This document shows positions 14,267 through 24,804 of a stretch of 42,008 nt of DNA, piece by piece. The notes beneath the pieces were generated by a model. The model saw only the letters and a list, made by a program, of their open reading frames with translations. It did no database searches and had not been told where the DNA came from. This stretch comes from Lentisalinibacter sp964602525 (GTDB lineage Bacteria > Pseudomonadota > Gammaproteobacteria > Steroidobacterales > Woeseiaceae): contig CAZRSA010000011.1 of assembly GCA_964602525.1 (NCBI GenBank), positions 1-42,008 on the forward strand. Direction: 5' to 3'. The number at the start of each line of letters is the position of its first letter. The first letter of the stretch is position 1. A program made the position numbers and the translations under genes.

Positions 14267-15325
14267 ATGCCAGCCGAAGCCGACAGATCCGTACCGAACG
14301 AGCGAGCCCGGCATCTCCTGAAGGTGCTGATCGAGCGGTATGTCCGCGACGGACAGCCGGTGGGTTCGCGCACCCTGTCCCGGGACTCCGGTCTCGACCT
14401 CAGCCCTGCGACCATCCGCAACGTGATGTCGGACCTGGAGGAGATGGGCTTTGTCTCGGCACCTCATACCTCGGCGGGCCGGGTGCCGACGGCGCTGGGC
14501 TACCGCTTCTTCGTGGACACGCTGCTGAAGCTGCGCCCGCTGAAGGAGTCCGAGGTGGTCCGGCTGCGCCAGGAGCTGGAGACGCTGCGCGACGATCCGG
14601 ACACGCTGATCTCCTCCGCCTCCAGCCTGCTGTCCCACATCACGCGCATGGCCGGTGTGGTCTCCGTGCCCCGGGCGGAGCGGGTGACGCTGCGCCAGAT
14701 CGAGTTTCTGCCCCTGTCGGATAACCGGGTGCTGGCCATCCTGGTGGTGAACGAGCGGGAGGTGCAGAACCGCATCCTGCATACCTCGCGCACCTACAGC
14801 GAGTCGGAGCTGCGCCGGGCCGCCAACTTCCTGAACGACCGCTACGCCGGCAGCGACCTGGAGACTATCCGCCGTCAGCTGGTGGACGAACTCGAGCAGA
14901 CCCGCGACTCGATGAACCAGACCATGCTGGACATGGTGGCCATGGCCCACCACGCCTTCGAGGGCGCGGGCGAGCATCGCAGCGACTACGTGCTGGCGGG
15001 CGAGACCAATCTCATGGACTTCGCGGAGCTGTCCGACCTGGAGAAGCTGCGGCGCCTGTTCGAGGCCTTCAACGAGCGCCGTTTCATGCTGGATCTGCTC
15101 GACCGCAGCATCCGGGCCGAGGGGGTGCAGATATTCATTGGCGAGGAGTCGGGCTACGGCATCCTGGACGACTGCAGCGTCGTGGCGACCCCCTACGTCG
15201 TGGACGAGGAGGTCATCGGCGTGCTCGGCGTCATCGGCCCCTCCCGCATGGCCTACGACCGGGTCATACCCATCGTCGATATCACGGCGAAATTGCTGGG
15301 ATCAGCCTTGAATTCCCGGACCTAG
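14267..15325 (+). CDS. hrcA: Heat-inducible transcription repressor HrcA
   Basis: HrcA represses chaperone genes by binding CIRCE. It has 352 residues: an N-terminal winged helix (about 10-80, RARHLLKVLIERYVRDGQPVGSRTLSRDSGLDLSPATIRNVMSDLEEMGF), then a GAF-like core and dimerisation insertion. Conserved blocks include SAPHTSAGRVPTALGYRFFVD (about 64-84) and a C-terminal GVLGVIGPSRMAYDRVIPIVD. The start is ATG 14267, with GAGGAT upstream. It heads hrcA-grpE-dnaK-dnaJ and has a CIRCE-like site in its promoter. HrcA is missing from enterics, which use only sigma-32, so its presence together with a sigma-32 promoter is a lineage clue. Confidence 0.97.
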   Translation: MPAEADRSVPNERARHLLKVLIERYVRDGQPVGSRTLSRDSGLDLSPATIRNVMSDLEEMGFVSAPHTSAGRVPTALGYRFFVDTLLKLRPLKESEVVRLRQELETLRDDPDTLISSASSLLSHITRMAGVVSVPRAERVTLRQIEFLPLSDNRVLAILVVNEREVQNRILHTSRTYSESELRRAANFLNDRYAGSDLETIRRQLVDELEQTRDSMNQTMLDMVAMAHHAFEGAGEHRSDYVLAGETNLMDFAELSDLEKLRRLFEAFNERRFMLDLLDRSIRAEGVQIFIGEESGYGILDDCSVVATPYVVDEEVIGVLGVIGPSRMAYDRVIPIVDITAKLLGSALNSRT

Positions 15326-15354
15326 GCCTCACACAGAACTCTAGGAGTATCAGG

Positions 15355-15371
15355 CGCCGCCCGTGGCGGCG
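15355..15371. repeat. Hairpin in hrcA-grpE spacer
   Basis: A perfect 7-bp GC stem (CGCCGCC and GGCGGCG) with a CGT triloop, 28 bases before the grpE start. No T-run follows. It may protect or process the mRNA between hrcA and grpE, or it may be incidental in GC-rich sequence. Confidence 0.35.
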
Positions 15372-15398
15372 TCGCCATTTGCAGCGGAGTAGCGGTTT

Positions 15399-15983
15399 AT
15401 GAGCAAAGACCCCGAACGCAGCGACGATCCGGTCCGGGAAGACGCGACGAGCGAGCCGGCCGACGAGTTCGCCGAGACCCAGGTGCTGGAAGGCCGGAGC
15501 GGTTCCGGCGGCGAAGACGACCCGCTGGAGGCCGAGCGGCGACGCGCCGACGAGAACTGGGAGAAGTACCTGCGTGCGGTGGCCGAGCTGGAGAACTTCC
15601 GCAAGCGGGCTGCGAGGGACCTGGAGAATACCCGCAAGTACGCCATCGAGCGCTTCGCCGGCGAGGTTCTCGGCGTGGCGGACAGCCTGGAGATGGGGAT
15701 CGCCGCAGGCGAAGCGGCCGACGCCGCGAGCCTGCTGGAAGGCAAGCAGGCCACCCTGAAGCAGCTGCGCAAGGTCCTGGGCGATTTCGGCGTCGAGGAG
15801 ATCGACCCGGTCGGCGAACGCTTCGACCCGGATTACCACGAGGCCATGACCATGCAGCCCTCCGCCGAGGCGGAGCCGGGCAGTGTGCTCACGGTGGTCC
15901 AGAAGGGCTATCGCATCAACAGCCGGTTGCTGCGCCCCGCCCGGGTCATCGTGGCCGCGGAACCGCAGAGCGGCGAGGCTTGA
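15399..15983 (+). CDS. grpE: Nucleotide exchange factor GrpE
   Basis: GrpE releases ADP from DnaK. It has 194 residues. The N-terminal 45 are acidic and probably disordered, then a long coiled coil (about 45-100, AERRRADENWEKYLRAVAELENFRKRAARDLENTRKYAIERFAGEVL). A beta-wing domain follows, with the signature GVEEIDPVGERFDPDYHEAMTM and VVQKGYRINSRLLRPARVIVA. The GGAG ribosome site lies about ten bases before ATG 15399. It sits 73 bases after hrcA. Its TGA stop (15981-15983) is embedded in the -35 element of the dnaK heat-shock promoter. Confidence 0.97.
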   Translation: MSKDPERSDDPVREDATSEPADEFAETQVLEGRSGSGGEDDPLEAERRRADENWEKYLRAVAELENFRKRAARDLENTRKYAIERFAGEVLGVADSLEMGIAAGEAADAASLLEGKQATLKQLRKVLGDFGVEEIDPVGERFDPDYHEAMTMQPSAEAEPGSVLTVVQKGYRINSRLLRPARVIVAAEPQSGEA

Positions 15984-16007
15984 AAGCCCAGCGCGCGGGC
16001 CCCATCT
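15979..16007 (+). promoter_or_regulatory. Consensus sigma-32 (RpoH) promoter of dnaK
   Basis: CTTGAAA (15979-15985), a 14-base spacer and CCCCATCT (16000-16007) match the sigma-32 -35 and -10 consensus exactly. Transcription would begin near 16013, giving a leader of about 40 bases to the dnaK ATG. The grpE stop codon forms the centre of the -35 element. This gives dnaK-dnaJ a heat-shock promoter in addition to read-through from the CIRCE-controlled hrcA promoter. Confidence 0.8.
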
Positions 16008-16051
16008 AGACGGCAACACATTTTTTGACACCACATTACGGGGAGTTATTC

Positions 16052-17998
16052 ATGGCTAAGGTAATCGGCATAGACCTGGGTACGACAAATTCCTGTGTCG
16101 CCGTCATGGAAGGCGACCAGGCCAAGGTCATCGAGAACAGCGAGGGCGACCGGACGACACCGTCCATCGTCGCCTTCACCAAGGACGACGAGGTGCTGGT
16201 CGGCCAGTCCGCCAAGCGCCAGGCCGTCACGAACCCGGCGAACACGCTGTTCGCCGTCAAGCGCCTCATCGGCCGTCGCTTCAAGGACGACGTCGTGCAG
16301 CGCGACATCGACATGGTCTCCTACGAGATCGTCGAGGCGGACAACGGCGACGCCTGGGTGAAAGTCGGCGACAAGAAGATGGCGCCGCCGGAGGTCTCCG
16401 CGCGGGTGCTGATGAAGATGAAGAAGACCGCTGAGGACTACCTCGGAGAAGAGGTCACCGAGGCGGTGATCACCGTCCCGGCGTACTTCAACGACTCCCA
16501 GCGCCAGGCCACCAAGGACGCCGGCAAGATCGCCGGTCTCGAAGTGCGCCGCATCATTAACGAGCCCACAGCGGCCGCGCTGGCCTACGGCATGGACAAG
16601 AAGCGCGGCGACCGCAAGATCGCGGTGTACGACCTGGGCGGCGGCACCTTCGACATCTCCATCATCGAGATCGCCGAGGTGGACGGCGAGCACCAGTTCG
16701 AGGTGCTGGCCACCAATGGTGATACCTTCCTCGGCGGTGAGGACTTCGATCTCAGGATCATCGAGTATCTCGCCTCCCAGTTCGAGAAGGAGAGCGGCGT
16801 CGACATCCGCAAGGACCCGCTCGCCATGCAGCGCCTGAAGGAGGCCGGCGAGAAGGCCAAGATCGAGCTGTCCGCGGGGCAGCAGACCGAGGTGAATCTG
16901 CCCTACATCACGGCGGACGCCAGTGGGCCGAAGCACCTCAACATCAAGCTGACCCGGGCCAAGCTCGAGTCGCTGGTGGACGAGCTTATCGGCCGCACCA
17001 TCGGCCCCTGCAAGACGGCGCTGTCGGATGCCGGCCTGAAGGTCTCCGACATCGACGACGTGATCCTGGTGGGCGGTCAGACCCGCATGCCCAAGGTGCA
17101 GGAAGAGGTGAAGAACTTCTTCGGCAAGGAGCCGCGCAAGGACGTGAACCCGGACGAGGCCGTCGCTCTCGGTGCGGCCATCCAGGGCGGCGTGCTGTCC
17201 GGCGACGTCAAGGACGTGTTGCTGCTCGACGTGACCCCGCTCTCCCTCGGCATCGAGACCCTGGGCGGCGTCATGACCAAGCTGATCGAGAAGAACACGA
17301 CCATCCCGGCGAACGCCCAGCAGACGTTCTCTACGGCGGACGACAACCAGACCGCGGTGACCATCCACGTGCTGCAGGGTGAGCGTGAGCGGGCGGCCGA
17401 CAACAAGTCGCTGGGCCGCTTCGACCTGGCGGATATCCCGCCGGCGCCCCGCGGCATGCCGCAGATCGAGGTCACCTTCGACATCGACGCCAACGGCATC
17501 CTGAACGTCTCGGCCAAGGACAAGGCGACCGGCAAGAGCCAGAACATCGTCATCAAGGCCTCCAGCGGCCTGACCGACGAGGAAATCGACCGCATGGTGG
17601 GGGAAGCCGAGGCGCATGCGGAGGAAGACCGGAAGTTCCGCGAGCTGGTGGACGTCCGCAACCAGGCAGACGCCCTCATCCACGGCGCCGAGAAGGCGCT
17701 GGAGGACTTGGGCGAGCAGGCCAGCGGCGAGGAGCGCCACAATGTGGAGTCGGCGATCAGCGACCTGAAGAAGGCGCTCGAGGGCGACGACAAGGACGCC
17801 ATCGAGGCACGTTCCAAGGCGCTGGCCGAAGCCTCCGCTGCCATTGCCCAGCGGGCCTACGAGCAGTCCCAGGCCGGCGAGGAAGCCGGCGGCGGCGAGG
17901 GCCGGGGGAGCGGCCAGGGCGGCGAGTCGGCCGAGTCCGAGGACGTGGTGGACGCCGAGTTCGAGGAAGTGGACGACGACGACAAGAAGTCCGCCTGA
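16052..17998 (+). CDS. dnaK: Chaperone protein DnaK (Hsp70)
   Basis: DnaK is the main cytosolic Hsp70, binding exposed hydrophobic segments in an ATP-driven cycle with DnaJ and GrpE. It has 648 residues: a nucleotide-binding domain to about 385 with phosphate loop DLGTTNS (8-14), YDLGGGTFD near 195-203 and an LVGGQTRMP segment near 340, then the VLLLDVTPLSLGIET linker. A substrate-binding domain follows, then an alpha-helical lid and an acidic Gly-rich tail ending EEVDDDDKKSA. The start is ATG 16052, with GGGGAG seven bases upstream; an upstream GTG reading adds nine unconserved residues. It has its own sigma-32 promoter and is followed by several hairpins before dnaJ. Confidence 0.99.
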   Translation: MAKVIGIDLGTTNSCVAVMEGDQAKVIENSEGDRTTPSIVAFTKDDEVLVGQSAKRQAVTNPANTLFAVKRLIGRRFKDDVVQRDIDMVSYEIVEADNGDAWVKVGDKKMAPPEVSARVLMKMKKTAEDYLGEEVTEAVITVPAYFNDSQRQATKDAGKIAGLEVRRIINEPTAAALAYGMDKKRGDRKIAVYDLGGGTFDISIIEIAEVDGEHQFEVLATNGDTFLGGEDFDLRIIEYLASQFEKESGVDIRKDPLAMQRLKEAGEKAKIELSAGQQTEVNLPYITADASGPKHLNIKLTRAKLESLVDELIGRTIGPCKTALSDAGLKVSDIDDVILVGGQTRMPKVQEEVKNFFGKEPRKDVNPDEAVALGAAIQGGVLSGDVKDVLLLDVTPLSLGIETLGGVMTKLIEKNTTIPANAQQTFSTADDNQTAVTIHVLQGERERAADNKSLGRFDLADIPPAPRGMPQIEVTFDIDANGILNVSAKDKATGKSQNIVIKASSGLTDEEIDRMVGEAEAHAEEDRKFRELVDVRNQADALIHGAEKALEDLGEQASGEERHNVESAISDLKKALEGDDKDAIEARSKALAEASAAIAQRAYEQSQAGEEAGGGEGRGSGQGGESAESEDVVDAEFEEVDDDDKKSA

Positions 17999-18053
17999 TC
18001 GTTCGACGATCGTCGAACGATCGTCGACCGGTCGTCGACAAGTCGGCGAACGA
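17999..18053. repeat. Nested palindromes after dnaK
   Basis: An exact 18-bp palindrome, GTTCGACGATCGTCGAAC, occupies 18001-18018. It lies inside a larger imperfect inverted repeat: TCGTTCGACGA (17999-18009) pairs 10 of 11 with TCGGCGAACGA (18043-18053). Between them, ATCGTCGAC and GGTCGTCGAC repeat in near-tandem. It begins at the base after the dnaK stop codon. It could form alternative RNA structures or bind a dimeric protein. Confidence 0.6.
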
Positions 18054-18062
18054 CCATTGGGG

Positions 18063-18083
18063 GTGCCCGCCACCGGCGGGCAC
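18063..18083. repeat. Perfect 9-bp hairpin between dnaK and dnaJ
   Basis: GTGCCCGCC and GGCGGGCAC are perfectly complementary with an ACC triloop. There is no T-run, so intrinsic termination is unlikely. It is the second structure in the dnaK-dnaJ spacer and could limit 3-prime exonuclease decay of dnaK mRNA. Confidence 0.55.
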
Positions 18084-18098
18084 GGGGATGAGTGAAAT

Positions 18099-18127
18099 GC
18101 GGCTCCCGGCACTGCGCCGGGAGCCGC
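18099..18127. repeat. Perfect 12-bp hairpin before dnaJ containing a possible ribosome site
   Basis: GCGGCTCCCGGC pairs perfectly with GCCGGGAGCCGC around a five-base loop. The GGGAG in the 3-prime arm (18119-18123) is the best ribosome-site match near dnaJ and would serve a GTG at 18132. Pairing would hide it. A smaller hairpin (GTCCG and CGGAC, 18128-18140) follows. The structure may lower dnaJ translation relative to dnaK. Confidence 0.55.
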
Positions 18128-18146
18128 GTCCGTGACGGACCTGCGC

Positions 18147-19283
18147 ATGTCGAAACGCGATTACTACGAGGTACTGAACGTCGGCCGGGACGCCTCGGCG
18201 GTCGAGATCAAGAAGGCCTACCGCCGTCTGGCAATGAAGTACCACCCCGACCGCAACAGGGACGACGCTGACGCGGAGATCCGTTTCAAGGAGGCCAAGG
18301 AGGCCTACGAGGTCCTGTCCGACCCCCGCAAGAAATCCGCCTACGACCAGTTCGGCCATGCCGGCGTGAGTGGTGGCGCCGGCGGCATGGGTGGCGGCGG
18401 TTTCAACCCGGCGGACGCCTTCGGCGATATCTTCGGCGACGTCTTCGGCGACATCTTCGGCGGCGGGCGCCGGGGCGGACGCAGCCAGGTGTTCCGGGGC
18501 GCCGACCTGCGCTACGACCTGGAACTCGAACTCGAGCGGGCGGTGGCCGGCGACACGGTGGAGATCGACGTGGCCTCGCTGACCGGCTGCGAGACCTGCG
18601 GCGGCAGCGGTTCGGCACCCGGCTCCACGCCGGAGACCTGCGATACCTGCGGCGGCGTGGGCCAGGTGCGCATGCAGCAGGGCTTTTTCTCGGTACAGCA
18701 GACCTGTCCCTCCTGCCGCGGCGAGGGCACCAGGGTCACCGATCCCTGCGAGGACTGCCAGGGGCGGGGCCGGGTGATGACGGAGCGCAGCCTCTCGGTG
18801 AAGATCCCGCCCGGCGTCGACGAGGGCGACCGCATCCGACTCTCCGGCGAGGGCGAGGCGGGGCGCAACGGCGGCCCCCCGGGCGACCTCTACGTGGAAA
18901 TCCACATCCAGCCCCACAAGCTGTTCGAGCGCGACGGAGCCGACCTGCACTGCGACGTGCCCATCAGTTTCGCCACCGCGGCGCTGGGCGGCTCGGTGGA
19001 CCTGCCCACCCTGGACGGCCAGGTCTCCCTGAAGATTCCGCCGGGTACCCAGTCCGGCAAGGTGTTCCGGCTGCGCGGCAAGGGCGTCATCACGGTGCGC
19101 AGCCCGCGTCACGGCGACCTGTTCTGCCGCGCCGTGATCGAGACGCCGGTGAACCTGACCGGCGAACAGGAGCGGCTCCTGCGCGAGTTCGAGGCCTCCG
19201 TGGAGGCGGGAGGCGAGACCCACAATCCCCATTCGGGCAGCTGGAAGGACACGGTCAGGCGTTTCTTCGAGCGCATCACCTGA
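18147..19283 (+). CDS. dnaJ: Chaperone protein DnaJ (Hsp40)
   Basis: DnaJ stimulates DnaK ATPase and delivers substrates. It has 378 residues: a J domain (about 4-68) with HPD at 33-35, then a Gly/Phe region containing a repeated FGDI/VFGD pattern (91-107). Four CxxCxGxG zinc motifs follow, starting at Cys148, Cys165, Cys187 and Cys201, then the C-terminal beta domains. The ATG at 18147 gives the conserved MSKRDYYEVL terminus but has a poor ribosome site; an in-frame GTG at 18132 has GGGAG at good spacing and would add five residues. It follows dnaK after a hairpin-rich 148-base spacer. dapB follows in the same reading frame. Confidence 0.97.
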   Translation: MSKRDYYEVLNVGRDASAVEIKKAYRRLAMKYHPDRNRDDADAEIRFKEAKEAYEVLSDPRKKSAYDQFGHAGVSGGAGGMGGGGFNPADAFGDIFGDVFGDIFGGGRRGGRSQVFRGADLRYDLELELERAVAGDTVEIDVASLTGCETCGGSGSAPGSTPETCDTCGGVGQVRMQQGFFSVQQTCPSCRGEGTRVTDPCEDCQGRGRVMTERSLSVKIPPGVDEGDRIRLSGEGEAGRNGGPPGDLYVEIHIQPHKLFERDGADLHCDVPISFATAALGGSVDLPTLDGQVSLKIPPGTQSGKVFRLRGKGVITVRSPRHGDLFCRAVIETPVNLTGEQERLLREFEASVEAGGETHNPHSGSWKDTVRRFFERIT

Positions 19284-19299
19284 GCCGGCGCCGGACGTG

Positions 19300-19329
19300 C
19301 TGACAGGGCTGCCGGGGGCGGGGTAAGCT
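19300..19329 (+). promoter_or_regulatory. Candidate promoter of dapB
   Basis: CTGACA (19300-19305) matches five of six -35 bases. After 18 bases TAAGCT (19324-19329) matches three of six -10 bases. It would start transcription about 25 bases before the inferred dapB start. It is weak, and read-through from dnaJ is an alternative. Confidence 0.3.
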
Positions 19330-19361
19330 GTCCTGCGCAGGTCACCACGGGAGCCAGCCTC

Positions 19362-20174
19362 ATCGACATCACCCGCATCGCCGTACTGGGGGCCGCCGGC
19401 CGCATGGGCCGCGCCGTCATCGACATCGTCGCCCGGGAGCCGGACCTGGAACTCTCGGCAGCCTGGGTCAGGGAAGGCGACGCCCGCTCGGGCCGGCCGG
19501 TGGCGAACTGGCATCCGGCCGCGGCGGACACGGCGGCCGTTACCTCGGCGGACCTGGAGCGGGTGCTCGACGGCGCCGACGTGGTGGTGGACTTCTCGCT
19601 GCCCCTGGCCACCTCGGCCGTGCTCGACGCGGTGGAACGAAATCGGGTGGCGCTGGTCTGCGGCGTCACCGGTGTCGGCCGGGCGGAACTCGAACGCATG
19701 GGCGCGGTGGCCGCGACGGTGCCGGTGGTCTACGACCGCAACATGAGCGTGGGCGTCCAGCTGTTGAATTTCCTGGTGCGCGAGGCGGCCGCCCGACTGG
19801 GCGCGGACTACGACGCCGAGATCACGGAGGCCCATCACCGGTCGAAGCGCGACGCGCCGTCGGGTACCGCCCTGATGCTCGGCGAGACGCTGGCAGCAGC
19901 CCGCGGCGAGAGCCTCGAGCAGCGCGCCGTATACGCACGCCAGGGCGAGAGCGGTCCCCGGGAGCGTGGCGCCATCGGATTTTCGGTGATACGCGCGGGC
20001 GCCATCGTGGGCGAGCACACTGTGATGTTCGCCGGCGACCATGACCGGCTCAGCCTCGTCCATCAGGCCCGGGACCGGGCAGCATTCGCCTCCGGGGCGC
20101 TGGCGGCCGCCCGCTGGCTGGCCGACCGTCCGCCCGGGCTCTACGCCATGGCCGACGTGCTCGCCATCCGCTGA
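19362..20174 (+). CDS. dapB: 4-hydroxy-tetrahydrodipicolinate reductase (non-canonical AUC start inferred)
   Basis: DapB makes tetrahydrodipicolinate for lysine and diaminopimelate synthesis with NAD(P)H. The signature EAHHRSKRDAPSGTA and the C-terminal RDRAAFASGALAAARWL are typical. The Rossmann loop GAAGRMG is encoded at 19389-19409. The first ATG in frame (19404) falls inside this loop and would destroy it. Between the dnaJ stop and 19404 the frame is open but has no ATG, GTG or TTG. An ATC at 19362 with GGGAG eight bases upstream (19349-19353) fits best and gives 270 residues (E. coli DapB has 273), beginning (M)DITRIAVLG. A sequencing error at the start codon is the alternative. Gene identity is certain; the start is inferred. 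Confidence 0.88.
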   Translation: MDITRIAVLGAAGRMGRAVIDIVAREPDLELSAAWVREGDARSGRPVANWHPAAADTAAVTSADLERVLDGADVVVDFSLPLATSAVLDAVERNRVALVCGVTGVGRAELERMGAVAATVPVVYDRNMSVGVQLLNFLVREAAARLGADYDAEITEAHHRSKRDAPSGTALMLGETLAAARGESLEQRAVYARQGESGPRERGAIGFSVIRAGAIVGEHTVMFAGDHDRLSLVHQARDRAAFASGALAAARWLADRPPGLYAMADVLAIR

Positions 20175-20296
20175 GCGCTCCGGCGCCGGCGATCTGGCGT
20201 CACCGCATAGGCTGCATTACACTATGGCGGGTCGCCCTGCAGAGCGGCGGCCCGGGCGGAAGGGCATCCCGAGCGCAGTTCACGGGAATCCTTCCG

Positions 20297-20325
20297 CTTT
20301 TGCACATCTGAAATCCGCAAAAGAT
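20297..20325. repeat. Inverted repeat in carA leader region
   Basis: CTTTTGC and GCAAAAG are exact inverse complements separated by 13 bases, about 20 bases before carA. TTGCAC in the left arm could be a -35 with GATACG 17 bases later as a poor -10. No ArgR-type box was seen. It may be an operator or leader hairpin for carA. Confidence 0.3.
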
Positions 20326-20346
20326 ACGCAAGAGGGCCGCCATACG

Positions 20347-21507
20347 ATGACACCTGCGGTACTGGCACTGGAAGACGGCTCGGTTTTCCACGGCATCTCC
20401 GTCGGCGCCGAGGGGCGGACCATCGGTGAGGTGGTCTTCAACACGGCGATGACCGGCTATCAGGAGATCCTCACCGATCCCTCCTATTGCCGCCAGATCG
20501 TCACGCTGACCTATCCCCACATCGGCAACACCGGCTGCAACAGCGACGACCTGGAGTCGCGCAAGGTGTTCGCCGCGGGCCTCGTCATCCGGGACCGCTC
20601 CCTGATTGCCAGCAACTACCGCTCCGAGCAGTCCCTCGGCGAGTTCCTGCGCCGTGGCAACGTGGTGGCCATCGCCGATATCGACACCCGGCGGCTCACC
20701 CGGCTGCTGCGCGAGAAGGGCGCGCTGGCCGGCTGCATCATGACCGGCGAGGACATGGCCGAGACGGCGCTGCGCGACGCACGGAAGTTCCCCGGCATCG
20801 CGGGCATGGATCTCGCAAAATTCGTCACCACCGACAGCGCCTACCAGTGGGCCCAGGGGAGCATCTGGCCCGACCGGGATCCGGTGGTGACCCGCCGCAT
20901 CGCGCCGAACCACGTCGTGGCCTACGACTTCGGCATCAAGCGCAATATCCTGCGCCGGCTGGCCGAGCACGACTGCCGGGTCACGGTGGTGCCGGCCACC
21001 ACGCCGGTGGACGATGTGCTCGCCCTGGAACCGGACGGGGTGTTCCTGTCGAACGGGCCGGGCGACCCGGAGCCCTGCGACTACGCCATCGAGGCCACCC
21101 GCCGCCTGCTGGACGAGGGGGTGCCGCTGTTCGGCATCTGCCTCGGGCACCAGATCCTGGGGCTGGCCGCCGGCGGCAGGACGGAGAAGATGAAGTTCGG
21201 GCATCACGGCGCCAATCACCCCGTGCAGGAGCTCGCCACGGGCCGGGTCTTCATCACCAGCCAGAACCACGGCTTCGCGGTGGCGGAGGACAGCCTGTCC
21301 GATAACGTCCGCACCACCCACCGCTCGCTGTTCGACGGCTCGCTGCAGGGCATCGAGCTGGCGGACCGGCCGGCATTCAGTTTCCAGGGGCATCCGGAGG
21401 CGAGTCCGGGGCCCCACGACATCGATTCGCTCTTCGAACACTTCGTGGAACTGATCGAGGTCGCCAGAGCCCAGCGCCGGGAGCCCGAAGCCTCGGCGTC
21501 TGGTTAA
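20347..21507 (+). CDS. carA: Carbamoyl-phosphate synthase small subunit (glutaminase)
   Basis: CarA hydrolyses glutamine and channels ammonia to CarB to make carbamoyl phosphate for arginine and pyrimidine synthesis. It has 386 residues, the usual length. The N-terminal domain has the EVVFNTAMTGYQEILTDPSY block (28-47). The C-terminal class I amidotransferase domain has the triad Cys265 (FGICLGHQ), His349 and Glu351 (GHPEASPGP). ATG 20347 starts at the conserved MTPAVLALEDGSVFHG; longer readings extend into the leader and are not conserved. AGAGGG upstream is the likely ribosome site. carB follows after 72 bases, containing an unusually AT-rich patch and a small hairpin. Confidence 0.98.
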   Translation: MTPAVLALEDGSVFHGISVGAEGRTIGEVVFNTAMTGYQEILTDPSYCRQIVTLTYPHIGNTGCNSDDLESRKVFAAGLVIRDRSLIASNYRSEQSLGEFLRRGNVVAIADIDTRRLTRLLREKGALAGCIMTGEDMAETALRDARKFPGIAGMDLAKFVTTDSAYQWAQGSIWPDRDPVVTRRIAPNHVVAYDFGIKRNILRRLAEHDCRVTVVPATTPVDDVLALEPDGVFLSNGPGDPEPCDYAIEATRRLLDEGVPLFGICLGHQILGLAAGGRTEKMKFGHHGANHPVQELATGRVFITSQNHGFAVAEDSLSDNVRTTHRSLFDGSLQGIELADRPAFSFQGHPEASPGPHDIDSLFEHFVELIEVARAQRREPEASASG

Positions 21508-21565
21508 ATATAACAGTAACTTAGGATTTATTCTTCATGTGATTAGGCACCCTGTCGGCGGTGCC
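21508..21565. other. AT-rich spacer and hairpin between carA and carB
   Basis: Bases from about 21505 to 21545 are markedly AT-rich in a GC-rich genome. They are followed by a 6-bp hairpin (GGCACC at 21546-21551 with GGTGCC at 21560-21565) just before the carB ribosome site. This may be an internal promoter, an RNase E site or a translation-control element. No clear -35/-10 pair was found. Confidence 0.35.
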
Positions 21566-21579
21566 GGTCAGGAGCTGCC

Positions 21580-24800
<3,221 letters not shown>

Positions 24801-24804
<4 letters not shown>

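Noticed and set aside
16025..16053. TTGACA at 16025 as a sigma-70 promoter of dnaK
   Set aside because: A -10 at normal spacing would fall on the dnaK start codon. The sigma-32 promoter at 15979-16007 is the better explanation.
16046..18148. 700-codon minus-strand frame opposite dnaK, continued by another at 17757-20063 opposite dnaJ and dapB
   Set aside because: Both mirror codon-position GC bias of real genes on the plus strand, lack domains and span three genes.
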